A stretch of DNA of 64,000 nucleotides from Endoryza foliicola (GCA_965226965.1 OZ245715.1:3410001-3474000); one strand, 5' to 3'. Numbered from the stretch's first letter, positions 16,076 through 25,694 are shown. Numbers and translations: made by a program. Notes: generated by a model from the sequence alone, not told the origin.

Positions 16076-18748
16076 TTAATTACCATAGAAATACCGCGTT
16101 CTGTTCAATTTCAAATCGCGGAGCAAGCCCGACTTCGGACTCACGGTAATATTAAACGAACGATACAGACCCACCGGTGTCACGTTAATTGAAAGCTGCC
16201 AACAGTGCATCTCGCGGGTAATGAAGGTGGTGATACTTTGAATGGTCGCAGTTTTAAAATCGTAGTAGCTACTTGCGCCTACTTTCCATTTTGGAGTCAA
16301 ACTGAAATCGCCGTTTACACTCAAGTTGCTGTAAATATCGGTTCTAAACCCACTATAGTCTGATTTTAACACTCGTGAAAAATTCAAAGAATACGATAAG
16401 CTCAAGTTCCAAGGAACATCGAAATCAACAAACTCAGAAGGATTTTGCCTCATATATTCTAACTGCATTTGTTGCTCTTGCAAGGTCTGCGCCGGAACAT
16501 CTTGATTGTTCAACACTCGCTCCTCTTTCTTTTTATCTTTCGTTTTACTTTGGAAACTGGCACTAATGGCAATGTTTCCATTGGTGATTCTTGGAAAACT
16601 TTTGTTATTTCCTGCCCAGGTAAACTCTTTCTGAGGGAAACCTAGAGAATCTACCTTATAGGGATCCATCGTAGCTCCTGCCGTGATATTGATTTTTTCA
16701 AACAAGGTAGAACGTGCGTAGAAACTAATCTGACTCAACTGAAACGAATCGGCCATGAAGTTATAGTTACCGTTGAATCCAAATCCATCAATCAATTTCA
16801 CTTTCTTAATTCCCCCATTGGTAACAGTATCTTTCCGATCCCGCACCTTCATCTCAATATTGTTATCAACACCAAAACTTATACCGCCGAATTTCCCTTC
16901 AGAAAATGCGCCAAACATCGACCCTTCGTAATAGGAGAAGCGGTATTGCCTGCCCGCGGTATCAATTTGTACATTATAATAATCCTTTGCCGCAAGGTCG
17001 GGTTTATAGTTGATAGAGAAGGTTGGTCGAATTACATGTCGAATGGCCACTACCCTGCTGGTTTTCTTGAACCGGTCGTAGGTTCCGAAAATAGCTGTAT
17101 TGATACCTAAACTAAAGCTCATGTCGCGAGAAGTGTACAACCCTTTTTGAATAGCGGTATCTACTTTCTTAGCATTCGGATTCCATACCCGTTGAAACTT
17201 GCGGGAATACCATTTTTCTTGATAAGAAATACCAGGTGCAATTTGGAATGGTCCAATTGGAGGTAAGCTCAATTGAATGGGAATCACGTGTTGAGCACCC
17301 CACTGCATGGTATCAATTAATCGACGAATATTAAACAACGAGTCGTAGAAACTAATTTGGTTGCCAACATTCGAGTTCAAGCCAATGCCCAGCTTCTCAT
17401 ACCATTTAGGGGCACCTGCAAATTCCTTTTTTTGGAACGGATAGAAAGTATTGACGTTGAATTGCAAGTTTGGTAAACTCAAATTCACCAAACCGGTGTT
17501 ATTGTTTTGGTTGTGAGAGGCATTTAAACTTAAATTGTATTTGCTTCCCCAAGCCTTCGTGTAAACAATCGAAGAGTTCAACTGATTACTAAAATTCCGA
17601 GTAGCGTTATTTGCAACATACTGGTTGAACTTCGTGGAACCGGCGTTCACGTTAGCAGAAAAAGTAGTTCCCGGCCGCGCACGACTGTCAACCGTATGAC
17701 TCCAAGTAATATTAAATGTCTTAGAATTTGTGAACTCATTTTTAGCATCAGAGCTTAAAATTCTCGTTTGTTGATATGCAAAATTGAGTGATCCATTGTA
17801 ACGATAGCGAACCCGATAGGTTGGAGTTAAGTATACATTGAATCCACCGTAAGAATACAAGTTGCTTCTTAGTGTAACATCGAAATAGTCGTTCAACACC
17901 TTGTAATAACCCAATCCCTCCAATCCCAAACCAAATTGTTGGCTGGACGAAAACTGAGGTGCTAACAATCCGGAATGACGACCCTGATTCAAAGGGAATA
18001 AGCCAAATGGAATATAGATCGGCACAGGCACTCCCTCAAATTCAGGATGCACAGGTCCCGTTACCGCCAATTTCTGATTGATCAATTTGATCTTACTAGA
18101 TATGAAGGCAAAATGCGGTGTATCGAGGTTACAAGTGGTGAGTCGTGCAAGCTTACCAAAATATTCAGTTTTTGAGATCGCTTTCGACTGTTGCAAGTTC
18201 ACGTGAAGTTCGCCTTGTTCCGTGTAGGTATTTCGAGTGATCCCCTGTTGTTTCTTAAAATTGTAACGAATGAGATCACTTTGCATTTTGGTGTCGGCTT
18301 GAACCATTACAGGAAGACCGGTGAGCTTTCCGGCCGTATCGCGGCGCGGACCGGCAATGATCATATCCGTTGGCTGGTCCATAATGATACTATCGGCCTT
18401 CAACTCGATATCCTTGTAAGTAACCTTTCCTTTCGAATACAAAATGATGCGTTTATTAGGGATATCGAAGGCCATTGAATCGGCCGCTTCATAATTCACC
18501 GGAGCATCAAGCGTGTCTTTTGAAATCTTCAGATTAAACGTATCATTTTTGATGCGCAAAGGATCGGGAAGTCGTTTAGAGGAATCAGTAGTATTGGGAA
18601 CAGTATCGTAAGAGGAGGTCGTTAAGTTTTTCCCAAAACGAAGGTTACGAGAACGAGCAGGCAGTGAAAACAACGTTAATAACACTGTAATCGTGAACAA
18701 AAAAAGGAGCGAACTATTTTTTATTTTATTTTTGCCTACACTATTCAT
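16076..18748 (-). CDS. lptD: LptD-like outer-membrane LPS assembly protein
   Basis: The 890-residue protein has an N-terminal signal/anchor (SLLFLFTITVLLTLFSLPARS), then an OstA/LptA-like periplasmic domain (about 75-200, with ADSMAFDIPNKRIILYSKGKV). A long C-terminal beta-barrel region of alternating aromatic/polar strands ends in an aromatic-rich tail. This is the Bacteroidota LptD-like family that inserts lipopolysaccharide into the outer leaflet. The frame is open to 18808, but the ATG at 18748 gives a sensible signal sequence. A TACATTTG -7 box lies 13 bases upstream. It is divergent from the amidase gene. Assignment to LptD is by architecture; remote members of this family are poorly characterised. 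Confidence 0.85.
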   Translation of the reverse strand: MNSVGKNKIKNSSLLFLFTITVLLTLFSLPARSRNLRFGKNLTTSSYDTVPNTTDSSKRLPDPLRIKNDTFNLKISKDTLDAPVNYEAADSMAFDIPNKRIILYSKGKVTYKDIELKADSIIMDQPTDMIIAGPRRDTAGKLTGLPVMVQADTKMQSDLIRYNFKKQQGITRNTYTEQGELHVNLQQSKAISKTEYFGKLARLTTCNLDTPHFAFISSKIKLINQKLAVTGPVHPEFEGVPVPIYIPFGLFPLNQGRHSGLLAPQFSSSQQFGLGLEGLGYYKVLNDYFDVTLRSNLYSYGGFNVYLTPTYRVRYRYNGSLNFAYQQTRILSSDAKNEFTNSKTFNITWSHTVDSRARPGTTFSANVNAGSTKFNQYVANNATRNFSNQLNSSIVYTKAWGSKYNLSLNASHNQNNNTGLVNLSLPNLQFNVNTFYPFQKKEFAGAPKWYEKLGIGLNSNVGNQISFYDSLFNIRRLIDTMQWGAQHVIPIQLSLPPIGPFQIAPGISYQEKWYSRKFQRVWNPNAKKVDTAIQKGLYTSRDMSFSLGINTAIFGTYDRFKKTSRVVAIRHVIRPTFSINYKPDLAAKDYYNVQIDTAGRQYRFSYYEGSMFGAFSEGKFGGISFGVDNNIEMKVRDRKDTVTNGGIKKVKLIDGFGFNGNYNFMADSFQLSQISFYARSTLFEKINITAGATMDPYKVDSLGFPQKEFTWAGNNKSFPRITNGNIAISASFQSKTKDKKKEERVLNNQDVPAQTLQEQQMQLEYMRQNPSEFVDFDVPWNLSLSYSLNFSRVLKSDYSGFRTDIYSNLSVNGDFSLTPKWKVGASSYYDFKTATIQSITTFITREMHCWQLSINVTPVGLYRSFNITVSPKSGLLRDLKLNRTRYFYGN

Positions 18749-18760
18749 ATGCAGTGGGTG

Positions 18761-18768
18761 CAAATGTA
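18761..18768 (-). promoter_or_regulatory. -7 box upstream of lptD
   Basis: On the minus strand TACATTTG matches TAnnTTTG exactly, 13 bases before the lptD ATG. No -33 element is evident. If used, the transcript leader would be only a few bases. Confidence 0.4.
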
Positions 18769-18826
18769 GCCATAAATGCATTAAGAATATGTGAAGATTC
18801 AGTATCAACCCATAGAAATTCCAATT

Positions 18827-19780
18827 ATGAAGAAGTCCCTGGCTGTACTCTTTTTAGCCTCCCTAACCATCGCAGGCATTACTGCCTTCAGACCCATGCC
18901 TGAAGCGAGTCCTCTAGCTCAAACACCCAAGGTACGTACGATCATTGTTGACCCCGGTCACGGTGGAAAAGCTGCAGGAGCGAATGGAAAGTATTCCTAC
19001 GAGAAAGACATCTGTCTTGATGTGGCACTCAAATTGGGAAAACGTCTCGAGGAAGCATATCCCGACGCAAAAATCCTTTACACTCGCACAACAGACGTAT
19101 ACACCGATAACAGATGGAGAGCGGATTTCGCAAATAAGAATGGAGGCGATTTGTTCGTGTCTATTCACGTAAATGCAATGCCGCCAACCAAACATACCAA
19201 GTTCATCGGATACAAATCCGAAACCTATTATGTGAAGAAAGGTGGTAAAAGAGTGAAAAAAACCAGAAAGGTTCCCAAGTACAATGTATATTATACACCA
19301 AACACTAGAAGTGGCACGGAAACTTATATCTGGGCTGCCGATAGAGCCGACGAAAAAGGCGAATTCGTTGGTGAACAAGTATATGATTCACTTGAGTATG
19401 TGCCTAATATTAACGACCCGGAATTTAAGGCCAAATCATTGTTGTGGACGAAGAAGTATTTCGATAAGAGCCTGCTCCTCGCCTCTTTTGTGGAAGAAGA
19501 GTTTACCAATGCCGGTCGCTCGAGTAACGGGGTAAAACAACGGACCTGGGAAGGTATTTGGGTGTTACAAGCAACCGCGATGCCCTCTATTTTGGTTGAA
19601 ACCGGTTTCATCACAAATGAAGATGAAGAGAACTACTTGAACAGTGAAAAAGGACAAAATGAAGTTGCCGATAATGTGTTCAATGCAATCAAACGCTACA
19701 AACAACAATTGGAGAACAAAAACGTGCTGGGTAAAAATACGCCAAAAGCTAAGATCAACTCAGTAGTGAGTAGAAAATAA
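18827..19780 (+). CDS. N-acetylmuramoyl-L-alanine amidase (Amidase_3)
   Basis: The 317-residue secreted protein has a signal peptide (LAVLFLASLTIAGITA) and a zinc-dependent amidase_3 domain. The zinc ligands and catalytic Glu are recognisable in VDPGHGGK, the SYEKD glutamate, SIHVNA and ILVETGFITN. It would cleave the MurNAc-L-Ala bond in peptidoglycan in the periplasm. About 60 residues rich in Lys and Tyr (FIGYKSETYYVKK region) are inserted after SIHVNA, as in AmiABC-like amidases with a regulatory insert. The ATG at 18827 was chosen over a GTG at 18791 because it begins the signal peptide. A terminator follows. Confidence 0.93.
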   Translation: MKKSLAVLFLASLTIAGITAFRPMPEASPLAQTPKVRTIIVDPGHGGKAAGANGKYSYEKDICLDVALKLGKRLEEAYPDAKILYTRTTDVYTDNRWRADFANKNGGDLFVSIHVNAMPPTKHTKFIGYKSETYYVKKGGKRVKKTRKVPKYNVYYTPNTRSGTETYIWAADRADEKGEFVGEQVYDSLEYVPNINDPEFKAKSLLWTKKYFDKSLLLASFVEEEFTNAGRSSNGVKQRTWEGIWVLQATAMPSILVETGFITNEDEENYLNSEKGQNEVADNVFNAIKRYKQQLENKNVLGKNTPKAKINSVVSRK

Positions 19781-19800
19781 CCGATTCGTAAATATTTGAA

Positions 19801-19835
19801 AGCCAGTCTCCTTAAAGACTGGCTTTTTTATTTTA
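19801..19835 (+). terminator. Rho-independent terminator after the amidase gene
   Basis: AGCCAGTC (19801-19808) pairs with GACTGGCT (19817-19824). The stem is followed by a run of seven T residues ending at 19830 and more T-rich sequence. Confidence 0.88.
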
Positions 19836-19953
19836 CTACAAGCCAATTCCTAAACATCGTCGACTCTTCCGCTCGTTTCTTAACAAAACTCTAAATCCAC
19901 TCATTCAAAGCGGCTTCAAAAAAGGATAATTCCCAGAAACCCACTATTTTATC

Positions 19954-19961
19954 TATTTTTG
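19954..19961 (+). promoter_or_regulatory. -7 box upstream of the MCE gene
   Basis: TATTTTTG matches TAnnTTTG, 35 bases before the ATG at 19997. No clear -33 partner is seen. Confidence 0.35.
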
Positions 19962-19996
19962 CCCTTTCATTGGACTGTGGTTAAACAACTTCTAAT

Positions 19997-20992
19997 ATGA
20001 AGGTATCAAACGAAACTAAAGTAGGGGCGCTAACTGCGATCGCTATTACAATACTGATCTTAGGATTCAATTTCTTAAAAGGTAAAGATATTACCGAGCT
20101 TTCCAATACGGTATTCGCTGAATTTCCAAGCGTAGAAGGACTGGCTCCTTCTAGTCCCGTTTATGTGAAAGGATACCAAGTAGGGCGCGTAGCCGATTTG
20201 GAAGCAAAAGATGCAAACCTCACCGGAATTAAAGTAAGCATCACTCTTAAGCAAAGCATCAATATCCCCAAAGATTCCTATGCTACCCTTTCAAGAACCC
20301 TCCTGGGTGCCACTAGCGTAGTTATTGTAATGGGTAACGCTAAAGAATACGTGCAAGACGGTGGTGAACTTTCCGTTAAATTGTCTCCCGATTTAATGTC
20401 GCAGGTAAAAACAAGCCTTGATCCGGCTGTAGACAATATCAACAAAACCTTGGTTCAGTTAGAATCTGTGATCCAAAAACTGAATGCGGTACTGGACCCC
20501 AACACACAGAATAATTTGCATGAAATTGTAGCCAATTTAACCACATCTTCCAAATCATTGGTAGAGCTCTTGAACACCCAATCAGGAGCCCTAGCCCATA
20601 CCTTAAACAATGTTGAAAGTGTTACCGGTAATTTGGCAAAAAACAATGCTTCAATTGATAGCACTTTAAACAACTTACAGGTTACAACCAAGAATCTTTC
20701 GCAAGCTAAGATTGCTGAAACAGTATCAGGGCTTCAATCGGCAGTAGCAAAATTGGAGACCACCTTAAACAAAGTAAACAGTCCGGAAGGCAGTGTGGGT
20801 GCGTTGTTAAATGATCGCAAATTGTACGATGAATTGCGACAAACCAATAGAAGTTTAACTACCTTACTCGACGATTTTAAAACTCACCCCAAACGATATG
20901 TAAACGTATCGGTTTTCGGGAAGAAAGATAAAACAGGTCCATTAAGCAAACCACTTTACGATAGCATCCCGGCAAAAGGATCGAACAAGTAA
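19997..20992 (+). CDS. MCE (MlaD) family protein
   Basis: The 331-residue protein has one N-terminal transmembrane anchor (ALTAIAITILILGFNFL) and then a single MlaD/MCE domain (about 38-115, with VKGYQVGRVADLEA). A long helical/coiled-coil C-terminal region of about 180 residues is rich in Asn, Ser and Thr heptads. MCE proteins ferry phospholipids between inner and outer membranes with an ABC transporter (MlaEF). Those partners are not in this window. Its TAA stop overlaps the ATG of the OstA-like gene by one base, so the two are translationally coupled. Confidence 0.9.
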   Translation: MKVSNETKVGALTAIAITILILGFNFLKGKDITELSNTVFAEFPSVEGLAPSSPVYVKGYQVGRVADLEAKDANLTGIKVSITLKQSINIPKDSYATLSRTLLGATSVVIVMGNAKEYVQDGGELSVKLSPDLMSQVKTSLDPAVDNINKTLVQLESVIQKLNAVLDPNTQNNLHEIVANLTTSSKSLVELLNTQSGALAHTLNNVESVTGNLAKNNASIDSTLNNLQVTTKNLSQAKIAETVSGLQSAVAKLETTLNKVNSPEGSVGALLNDRKLYDELRQTNRSLTTLLDDFKTHPKRYVNVSVFGKKDKTGPLSKPLYDSIPAKGSNK

Positions 20993-22611
20993 TGAAGTCA
21001 GTCTTTTCCCTTCTTATTGTCCTACTCTGCATGAGCCAATTGGCCCATGCTCAAGCAGTAACCGATACTACGGCTTCTGATACTATGAAATTGGTGGAAA
21101 TCATCAATGCCGATAAGAATGGATTTAAGAGAATCGACTCTGTTACTGAACTTCAGATTCTAGTAGGGCATGCCATTATCAAACAAGGAAGCACCACTTT
21201 CTATTTCGACAGTGCGGTTTATAACAAACGGCTAAAGACGGTGGAAGCGTTCGGAAATATTCACATCAACGATCGAGACAGCATTCATACCTATTCTCAA
21301 TACCTCCTTTATCATACAGATACCAAAGTGGCTTTCCTAAAAAAGAAGGTAAAACTCACCGATAATAAATCCACCCTCTACACGGAAGATTTAGTGTACG
21401 ATATCAACCAGAAATTGGGCGAATACAAAAATGGAGGCAGAGTGGTAAACGGCTCTTCGGTACTTACCAGTAAAGAAGGCACTTACTATGCCGACTTGAA
21501 AGACATCTACTTTAAAAGAAATGTAAAACTCAAAGATCCGAAGTACAATCTTGAAACCGACTCACTCTTATACAATACCAATTCTGAAATTGCCACATTC
21601 ATCGATCGCACAAAAATCGTGGACAGTTCAAAACGTGAAATCATCACGCGTGAAGGGTTTTACGACTTGAAGAATAAGAAAGCAGTCTTCGGAAAAAGAC
21701 CCACTATCAAAGATGGGGCAACGCAAATCACCGCCAACGACATCACTACAGATGATGAAACCGGTATCAGTATTTTAAAGGGAAACGCAGTTTATAAAGA
21801 CACAGCGCAAGGAGTTGCCGTTCTAGCAAACCTAATTGAGGCCAATAAAAAAGAAGGTAATTTCAGAGCCACGTCGAATCCGCTTATGATCATCAAACAA
21901 GAAGAGGATTCCATCTATATTGCCGCTGATACGTTGTTCTCCGGCAAACTCAGTAAGCTCGGTAAAGACAGTACTGTATTGAAAGATACCATCAAAGGGA
22001 AAGTGGTGATCACGAAGGACTCTATTAACAACAACGATAGTACAGATCGCTATTTCAAAGCATATAGAAACGTGAGAATATTCAGCGATTCCTTGCAAGC
22101 GGTGGCCGACAGTTTATTCTATTCTGGCAAAGACTCCATTTTCCGGCTCATGCAAAAGCCAATTGTATGGGGCAATACCGGGCAAATTACGGGCGATACC
22201 ATTCTTCTCTACACGAAGAATAAAAAAGCCGATAAAATGGAGGTCTTCGAAAAAGGGATGTTGATCAGTGATGCCGGCAGCGGGCTTTACAATCAAATAA
22301 AAGGCAATCGTATTTATGCCTATTTCAAAGAAGGCAATCTCGATTATGTTCGAGCGAAAGGAAATGCGGAAAGTATTTACATCATTACCGACGATAAAGA
22401 CAGCAGCTTAATAGGCATCAACCGCGCCACAGGCGATATCATCGATCTTCGATTTGTAGAGAAAAAAGTAAACCGAGTGGTGTTTGTGAACGATGTGAAA
22501 GGAACCATGTACCCAATCAAGCAAGTGCCTGAAGAATCGAAACGACTGCCCAACTTCCAATGGCATGAAAAGCGCCGTCCTAAAACCAAATACGAACTCT
22601 TTGGTGAATAA
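20992..22611 (+). CDS. OstA/LptA-like periplasmic protein, long form
   Basis: The 539-residue protein has a signal peptide (SLLIVLLCMSQLAHAQA) followed by several OstA-type beta-jellyroll repeats, seen as recurring phrases such as GSTTFYFDSAVYN, LYTEDLVYDI, TYYADLKDIYF and ITREGFYDLKNKKA. LptA family members bridge LPS between inner and outer membranes; typical LptA is about 180 residues, so this is a multi-domain version common in Bacteroidota (family knowledge). It is coupled to the MCE gene and lies near lptD, which supports a role in outer-membrane lipid transport. Confidence 0.85.
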   Translation: MKSVFSLLIVLLCMSQLAHAQAVTDTTASDTMKLVEIINADKNGFKRIDSVTELQILVGHAIIKQGSTTFYFDSAVYNKRLKTVEAFGNIHINDRDSIHTYSQYLLYHTDTKVAFLKKKVKLTDNKSTLYTEDLVYDINQKLGEYKNGGRVVNGSSVLTSKEGTYYADLKDIYFKRNVKLKDPKYNLETDSLLYNTNSEIATFIDRTKIVDSSKREIITREGFYDLKNKKAVFGKRPTIKDGATQITANDITTDDETGISILKGNAVYKDTAQGVAVLANLIEANKKEGNFRATSNPLMIIKQEEDSIYIAADTLFSGKLSKLGKDSTVLKDTIKGKVVITKDSINNNDSTDRYFKAYRNVRIFSDSLQAVADSLFYSGKDSIFRLMQKPIVWGNTGQITGDTILLYTKNKKADKMEVFEKGMLISDAGSGLYNQIKGNRIYAYFKEGNLDYVRAKGNAESIYIITDDKDSSLIGINRATGDIIDLRFVEKKVNRVVFVNDVKGTMYPIKQVPEESKRLPNFQWHEKRRPKTKYELFGE

Positions 22612-22703
22612 GATCCTGTTAAAGAAATACTATTTAAACATTACTCAACAACAATTAATGGGGGCTGGCACTATTTTCGTTGAAGCAACCTAAACTGGAC
22701 AAT

Positions 22704-23159
22704 ATGAAAGTATTCAAAACCGTAGTAGCAATCTTCATTCTCACCATTATTGGCTCGAAGGTGATGGCGCAAGATTATAAATTCGCCGCCGGTATTCGCC
22801 TTTCCAATGCCTCCCCTACCATCAGCAATTCCATTACAGGAAAATACTTCGTTACAGAGAAATCGGCCATCGAAGGATTGGTGTCCTTTGGAAGTCGCTT
22901 TGGTGTAGGTGCCTTATTGGAAATCCACAATCAACTCAAACCACAAGGCTTTAGCTGGTTTTATGGAGCCGGTGCTTATGTTGGGTTTGAAGGCGGCTCA
23001 ACCTATGTTGGCCCAACCGGAATCGTTGGCTTAGATTACAAGTTCCCCAATATTCCATTGAACCTTTCATTGGATTGGAAACCGGAGCTGGACATCGTCC
23101 CAAAAATAAAATTCGTTCCCGACGCCCTCTCCCTTTCAGCAAGATTTACTTTCAAATAA
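22704..23159 (+). CDS. Small outer-membrane beta-barrel-like protein
   Basis: This 151-residue protein has a signal peptide (TVVAIFILTIIGSKVMAQ) and a mature part of alternating strands rich in Gly and aromatics (FAAGIRLSNASPTISN, FYGAGAYVGFEGG), ending in ARFTFK. The terminal Phe and strand pattern suggest a small outer-membrane barrel. No specific family is recognised. The ATG at 22704 is preferred to a TTG at 22680. It is followed by a strong bidirectional terminator. Confidence 0.7.
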   Translation: MKVFKTVVAIFILTIIGSKVMAQDYKFAAGIRLSNASPTISNSITGKYFVTEKSAIEGLVSFGSRFGVGALLEIHNQLKPQGFSWFYGAGAYVGFEGGSTYVGPTGIVGLDYKFPNIPLNLSLDWKPELDIVPKIKFVPDALSLSARFTFK

Positions 23160-23166
23160 ATACATT

Positions 23167-23203
23167 AAAAAAGCGCTTCTTTCGAAGCGCTTTTTTCTTT
23201 TAA
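23167..23203. terminator. Bidirectional terminator between convergent genes
   Basis: AAAAAGCGCTTC pairs with CGAAGCGCTTTTT around a 3-base loop, with A-run and T-run on the two sides. It can therefore end transcription from both the barrel gene on the plus strand and the SpmA-SpmB gene on the minus strand. Confidence 0.9.
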
Positions 23204-23208
23204 AACTT

Positions 23209-24447
23209 TTATGACCAAGGCCAGTAATAAGCCAGAAAGATCGCTGTAATAATTCCCGCTAAATCGGCCAGCAATGCAGCGGAAACCGCATATCGTGTAT
23301 TCTTGATACCCACCGAGCCAAAATACACAGCAACGATGTAGAAAGTGGTGTCTGCAGATCCCTGAAAAACACAGGCCAATCTGCCCACAAAACTATCAGG
23401 TCCATAAACCTTCATCGCATCAAGCATCATGGCACGGGCACCGCCCCCGCTAAAAGGCTTAATGAATGCAGTAGGCATGGCCGGCACAAACTGATCGTCA
23501 ATTCCAACGGCGTGACACACCCAACTCAATCCCTGCACCATATAATCAAAAGCTCCGCAAGTGCGCAGCAAACTGATTCCAACAAAAATTCCCACCAAAT
23601 ACGGAATGATCTTGATGGCTACATCAAAGCCTTGTTTAGCTCCGTCAATAAAAGCATCAAATACCATCACTTTTTTCACTAAGCCACCAATAATAAACAC
23701 GATGAATAATAGAAGGATCAGTCCATTACTCACCAAGTTAGAAAAGGTAGTAGCTCCTTCTTTTGTAAGATAGAGGCGCAGATAGATCCCCATACCGGCC
23801 AGCACAACTGAACCAATCAAACTCAAAGCCAGAATGGCTTTCCATTGTTGCCAGGTAAACTTCTGCCAAATGGCCGTAACACTCATGGCAACAATAGTAG
23901 CCACAAAGGTTCCGATCATACAAGGGATGAATATTTCTGTTGGATTGTTTGATTTCAACAATACACGCTGCGCAATAATGCTCACCGGGATCAAGGTTAG
24001 TCCGGATGCATGCAGCACCATGAACATGATCTGAGAATTCGAAGCCACTTCTTTATTTGGATTGTCTTGCTGCATGCTTTCCATCGCTTTCAAACCGAAA
24101 GGAGTTGCTGCATTGTCGAGACCGAGTAAATTGGCCGAAAAATTCATCATCATATGCCCCATGGCCGGATGATTTTTTGGCAAATCGGGGAAGAGTTTTG
24201 AGAAGAAGGGGCCTACGATGCGCGATAAAAAACGAACCGCGCCTGCTTTCTCGCCAATGTTCATAAATCCAAGAAACAAGCTCATAACACCAATAAGACC
24301 CATAGAAATGGTAACACCGGTGCTGGCAGAATCGAAAACGCCATCCATCATGGTCTTCAAAATAGCCGTGTCGCCCATCCCTACTCTAATGAGGGCTACG
24401 ATAAAAGCTATCAGGAAAAATCCGATCCACAAATAATTCAAAATCAT
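23209..24447 (-). CDS. SpmA-SpmB fusion, nucleoside-recognition domain membrane protein
   Basis: The 412-residue polytopic protein joins two nucleoside-recognition (Gate) domains. The first half has the SpmA pattern (MGLIGVMSLFLGFMNIGEKAG, NLLGLDNAATPFGLKAM). The second half has the SpmB pattern (GAKQGFDVAIKIIPYLVGIFVGISLL, PFSGGGARAMM). In Bacillus, separate SpmA and SpmB act in spore core dehydration; this organism is not expected to sporulate, and the family is widespread as a putative transporter. Function is therefore unassigned. Confidence 0.88.
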   Translation of the reverse strand: MILNYLWIGFFLIAFIVALIRVGMGDTAILKTMMDGVFDSASTGVTISMGLIGVMSLFLGFMNIGEKAGAVRFLSRIVGPFFSKLFPDLPKNHPAMGHMMMNFSANLLGLDNAATPFGLKAMESMQQDNPNKEVASNSQIMFMVLHASGLTLIPVSIIAQRVLLKSNNPTEIFIPCMIGTFVATIVAMSVTAIWQKFTWQQWKAILALSLIGSVVLAGMGIYLRLYLTKEGATTFSNLVSNGLILLLFIVFIIGGLVKKVMVFDAFIDGAKQGFDVAIKIIPYLVGIFVGISLLRTCGAFDYMVQGLSWVCHAVGIDDQFVPAMPTAFIKPFSGGGARAMMLDAMKVYGPDSFVGRLACVFQGSADTTFYIVAVYFGSVGIKNTRYAVSAALLADLAGIITAIFLAYYWPWS

Positions 24448-24527
24448 AGCAATGGATTTATAATACGGGAAGTTTCATCATTTTTTGCGTTCTCCCAAAT
24501 AATAATCGAGAAAAGGAGGTAAAATAG

Positions 24528-24535
24528 TACCTTTG
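24528..24535 (+). promoter_or_regulatory. -7 box upstream of ychF
   Basis: TACCTTTG matches TAnnTTTG exactly, 21 bases before the ychF ATG. No -33 element is seen at 17-23 bases upstream. Confidence 0.45.
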
Positions 24536-24556
24536 CGCCTCAAATTTTACTGAATT

Positions 24557-25657
24557 ATGGGTTTAAAAGCAGGTATCGTTGGATTGCCAAATGTGGGTAA
24601 ATCGACCTTGTTTAATGCCGTTAGCAATAGTGCCAAAGCACAGGCAAGCAATTATCGTTTCTGTACTATCGAGCCAAACGTGGGTTTGGTAGATGTACCT
24701 GATCAACGCTTGAACAAACTGGCTGAATTGGTTCAGCCTGAGCGCATCGTTCCTACTCAAATAGAAATTGTAGACATTGCAGGCTTGGTGAAAGGCGCCA
24801 GCAAGGGCGAAGGCCTGGGAAATAAGTTTCTCGCTAACATTCGTGAGGTGGATGCTATTATCCACGTTATTCGTTGCTTCGAAGATGAAAATGTGCTGCG
24901 CGACGAAGGCCCTATCAATCCTGTAAGCGACAAAGACATCATCGATACTGAACTTCAACTCAAAGACCTTGATAGCGTTGAGAAGAAATTATCGCGTTCA
25001 GAGAAAATGATCAAAACCGGCGATCCTAAGATCAAATTAGAAGTGGAGGTTTTGAAAAAATGTAAAGAGCATTTGGAGCAAGGAAAGAGCATCCGTGGGT
25101 TGGATCTTTCGGCTGCCGACAAAGTGGCCATCGCCGATTTGTTCCTTCTTACCGATAAACCTGTTCTTTATGTAGCCAATGTAGATGAAGCTTCCATGCA
25201 CACAGGTAACAAATTTTCTGAAGCACTTCAAGCCGCTGTAGCCGGAGAAGGCGCACAAGTGATTGTAATGAACAACAGCATCGAAGCGCAGATCGCCGAA
25301 ATGGAAGATCCCGCTGATAAAGAGTTGTTCATGGGTGAATACAAAATGACCGAGCCAGCATTGAACCGCTTGATTCGCTCAACCTATAAACTATTAAACC
25401 TTTATACTTACTTCACTGCAGGAGTTCAAGAGGTTCGCGCTTGGACTATTCAAGACGGATGGAAAGCACCTCAGGCTGCCGGAGTTATTCATACCGACTT
25501 TGAAAAAGGATTCATTAAAGCTGAGGTAATTGGCTATGATGACTATATCCAGTACAAGTCTGAAGCAGCTGCTCGTGAGGCCGGTCGCCTAAGAATTGAA
25601 GGAAAAGAATACATCGTCAAAGATGGAGATGTGATGCACTTTAGATTCAATGTGTAA
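24557..25657 (+). CDS. ychF: Redox-regulated ATPase YchF
   Basis: The 366-residue protein is the Obg-family P-loop protein YchF (OLA1). It has the P-loop GLPNVGKSTLFN, the G3-type DIAGLVKGASKGEGLGN and a C-terminal TGS domain (about 282-365, ending in VKDGDVMHFRFNV). YchF binds ATP in preference to GTP and associates with ribosomes (family knowledge). The nearby Asn-Met-Asn-Asn (VIVMNNS) replaces the NKxD guanine motif, which fits ATP preference. The gene is monocistronic, followed by an AT-rich repeat. Confidence 0.96.
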   Translation: MGLKAGIVGLPNVGKSTLFNAVSNSAKAQASNYRFCTIEPNVGLVDVPDQRLNKLAELVQPERIVPTQIEIVDIAGLVKGASKGEGLGNKFLANIREVDAIIHVIRCFEDENVLRDEGPINPVSDKDIIDTELQLKDLDSVEKKLSRSEKMIKTGDPKIKLEVEVLKKCKEHLEQGKSIRGLDLSAADKVAIADLFLLTDKPVLYVANVDEASMHTGNKFSEALQAAVAGEGAQVIVMNNSIEAQIAEMEDPADKELFMGEYKMTEPALNRLIRSTYKLLNLYTYFTAGVQEVRAWTIQDGWKAPQAAGVIHTDFEKGFIKAEVIGYDDYIQYKSEAAAREAGRLRIEGKEYIVKDGDVMHFRFNV

Positions 25658-25660
25658 GGC

Positions 25661-25694
25661 TAATTAAGAATTAAGAGTTAAGAATTAATAATTG
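25661..25694. repeat. AT-rich TTAATTATTAATT-type dispersed repeat
   Basis: TAATTAAGAATTAAGAGTTA and the following TAATAATT words begin three bases after the ychF stop codon. They belong to the same word family as 6481, 52277, 53101 and 57783. Confidence 0.55.
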
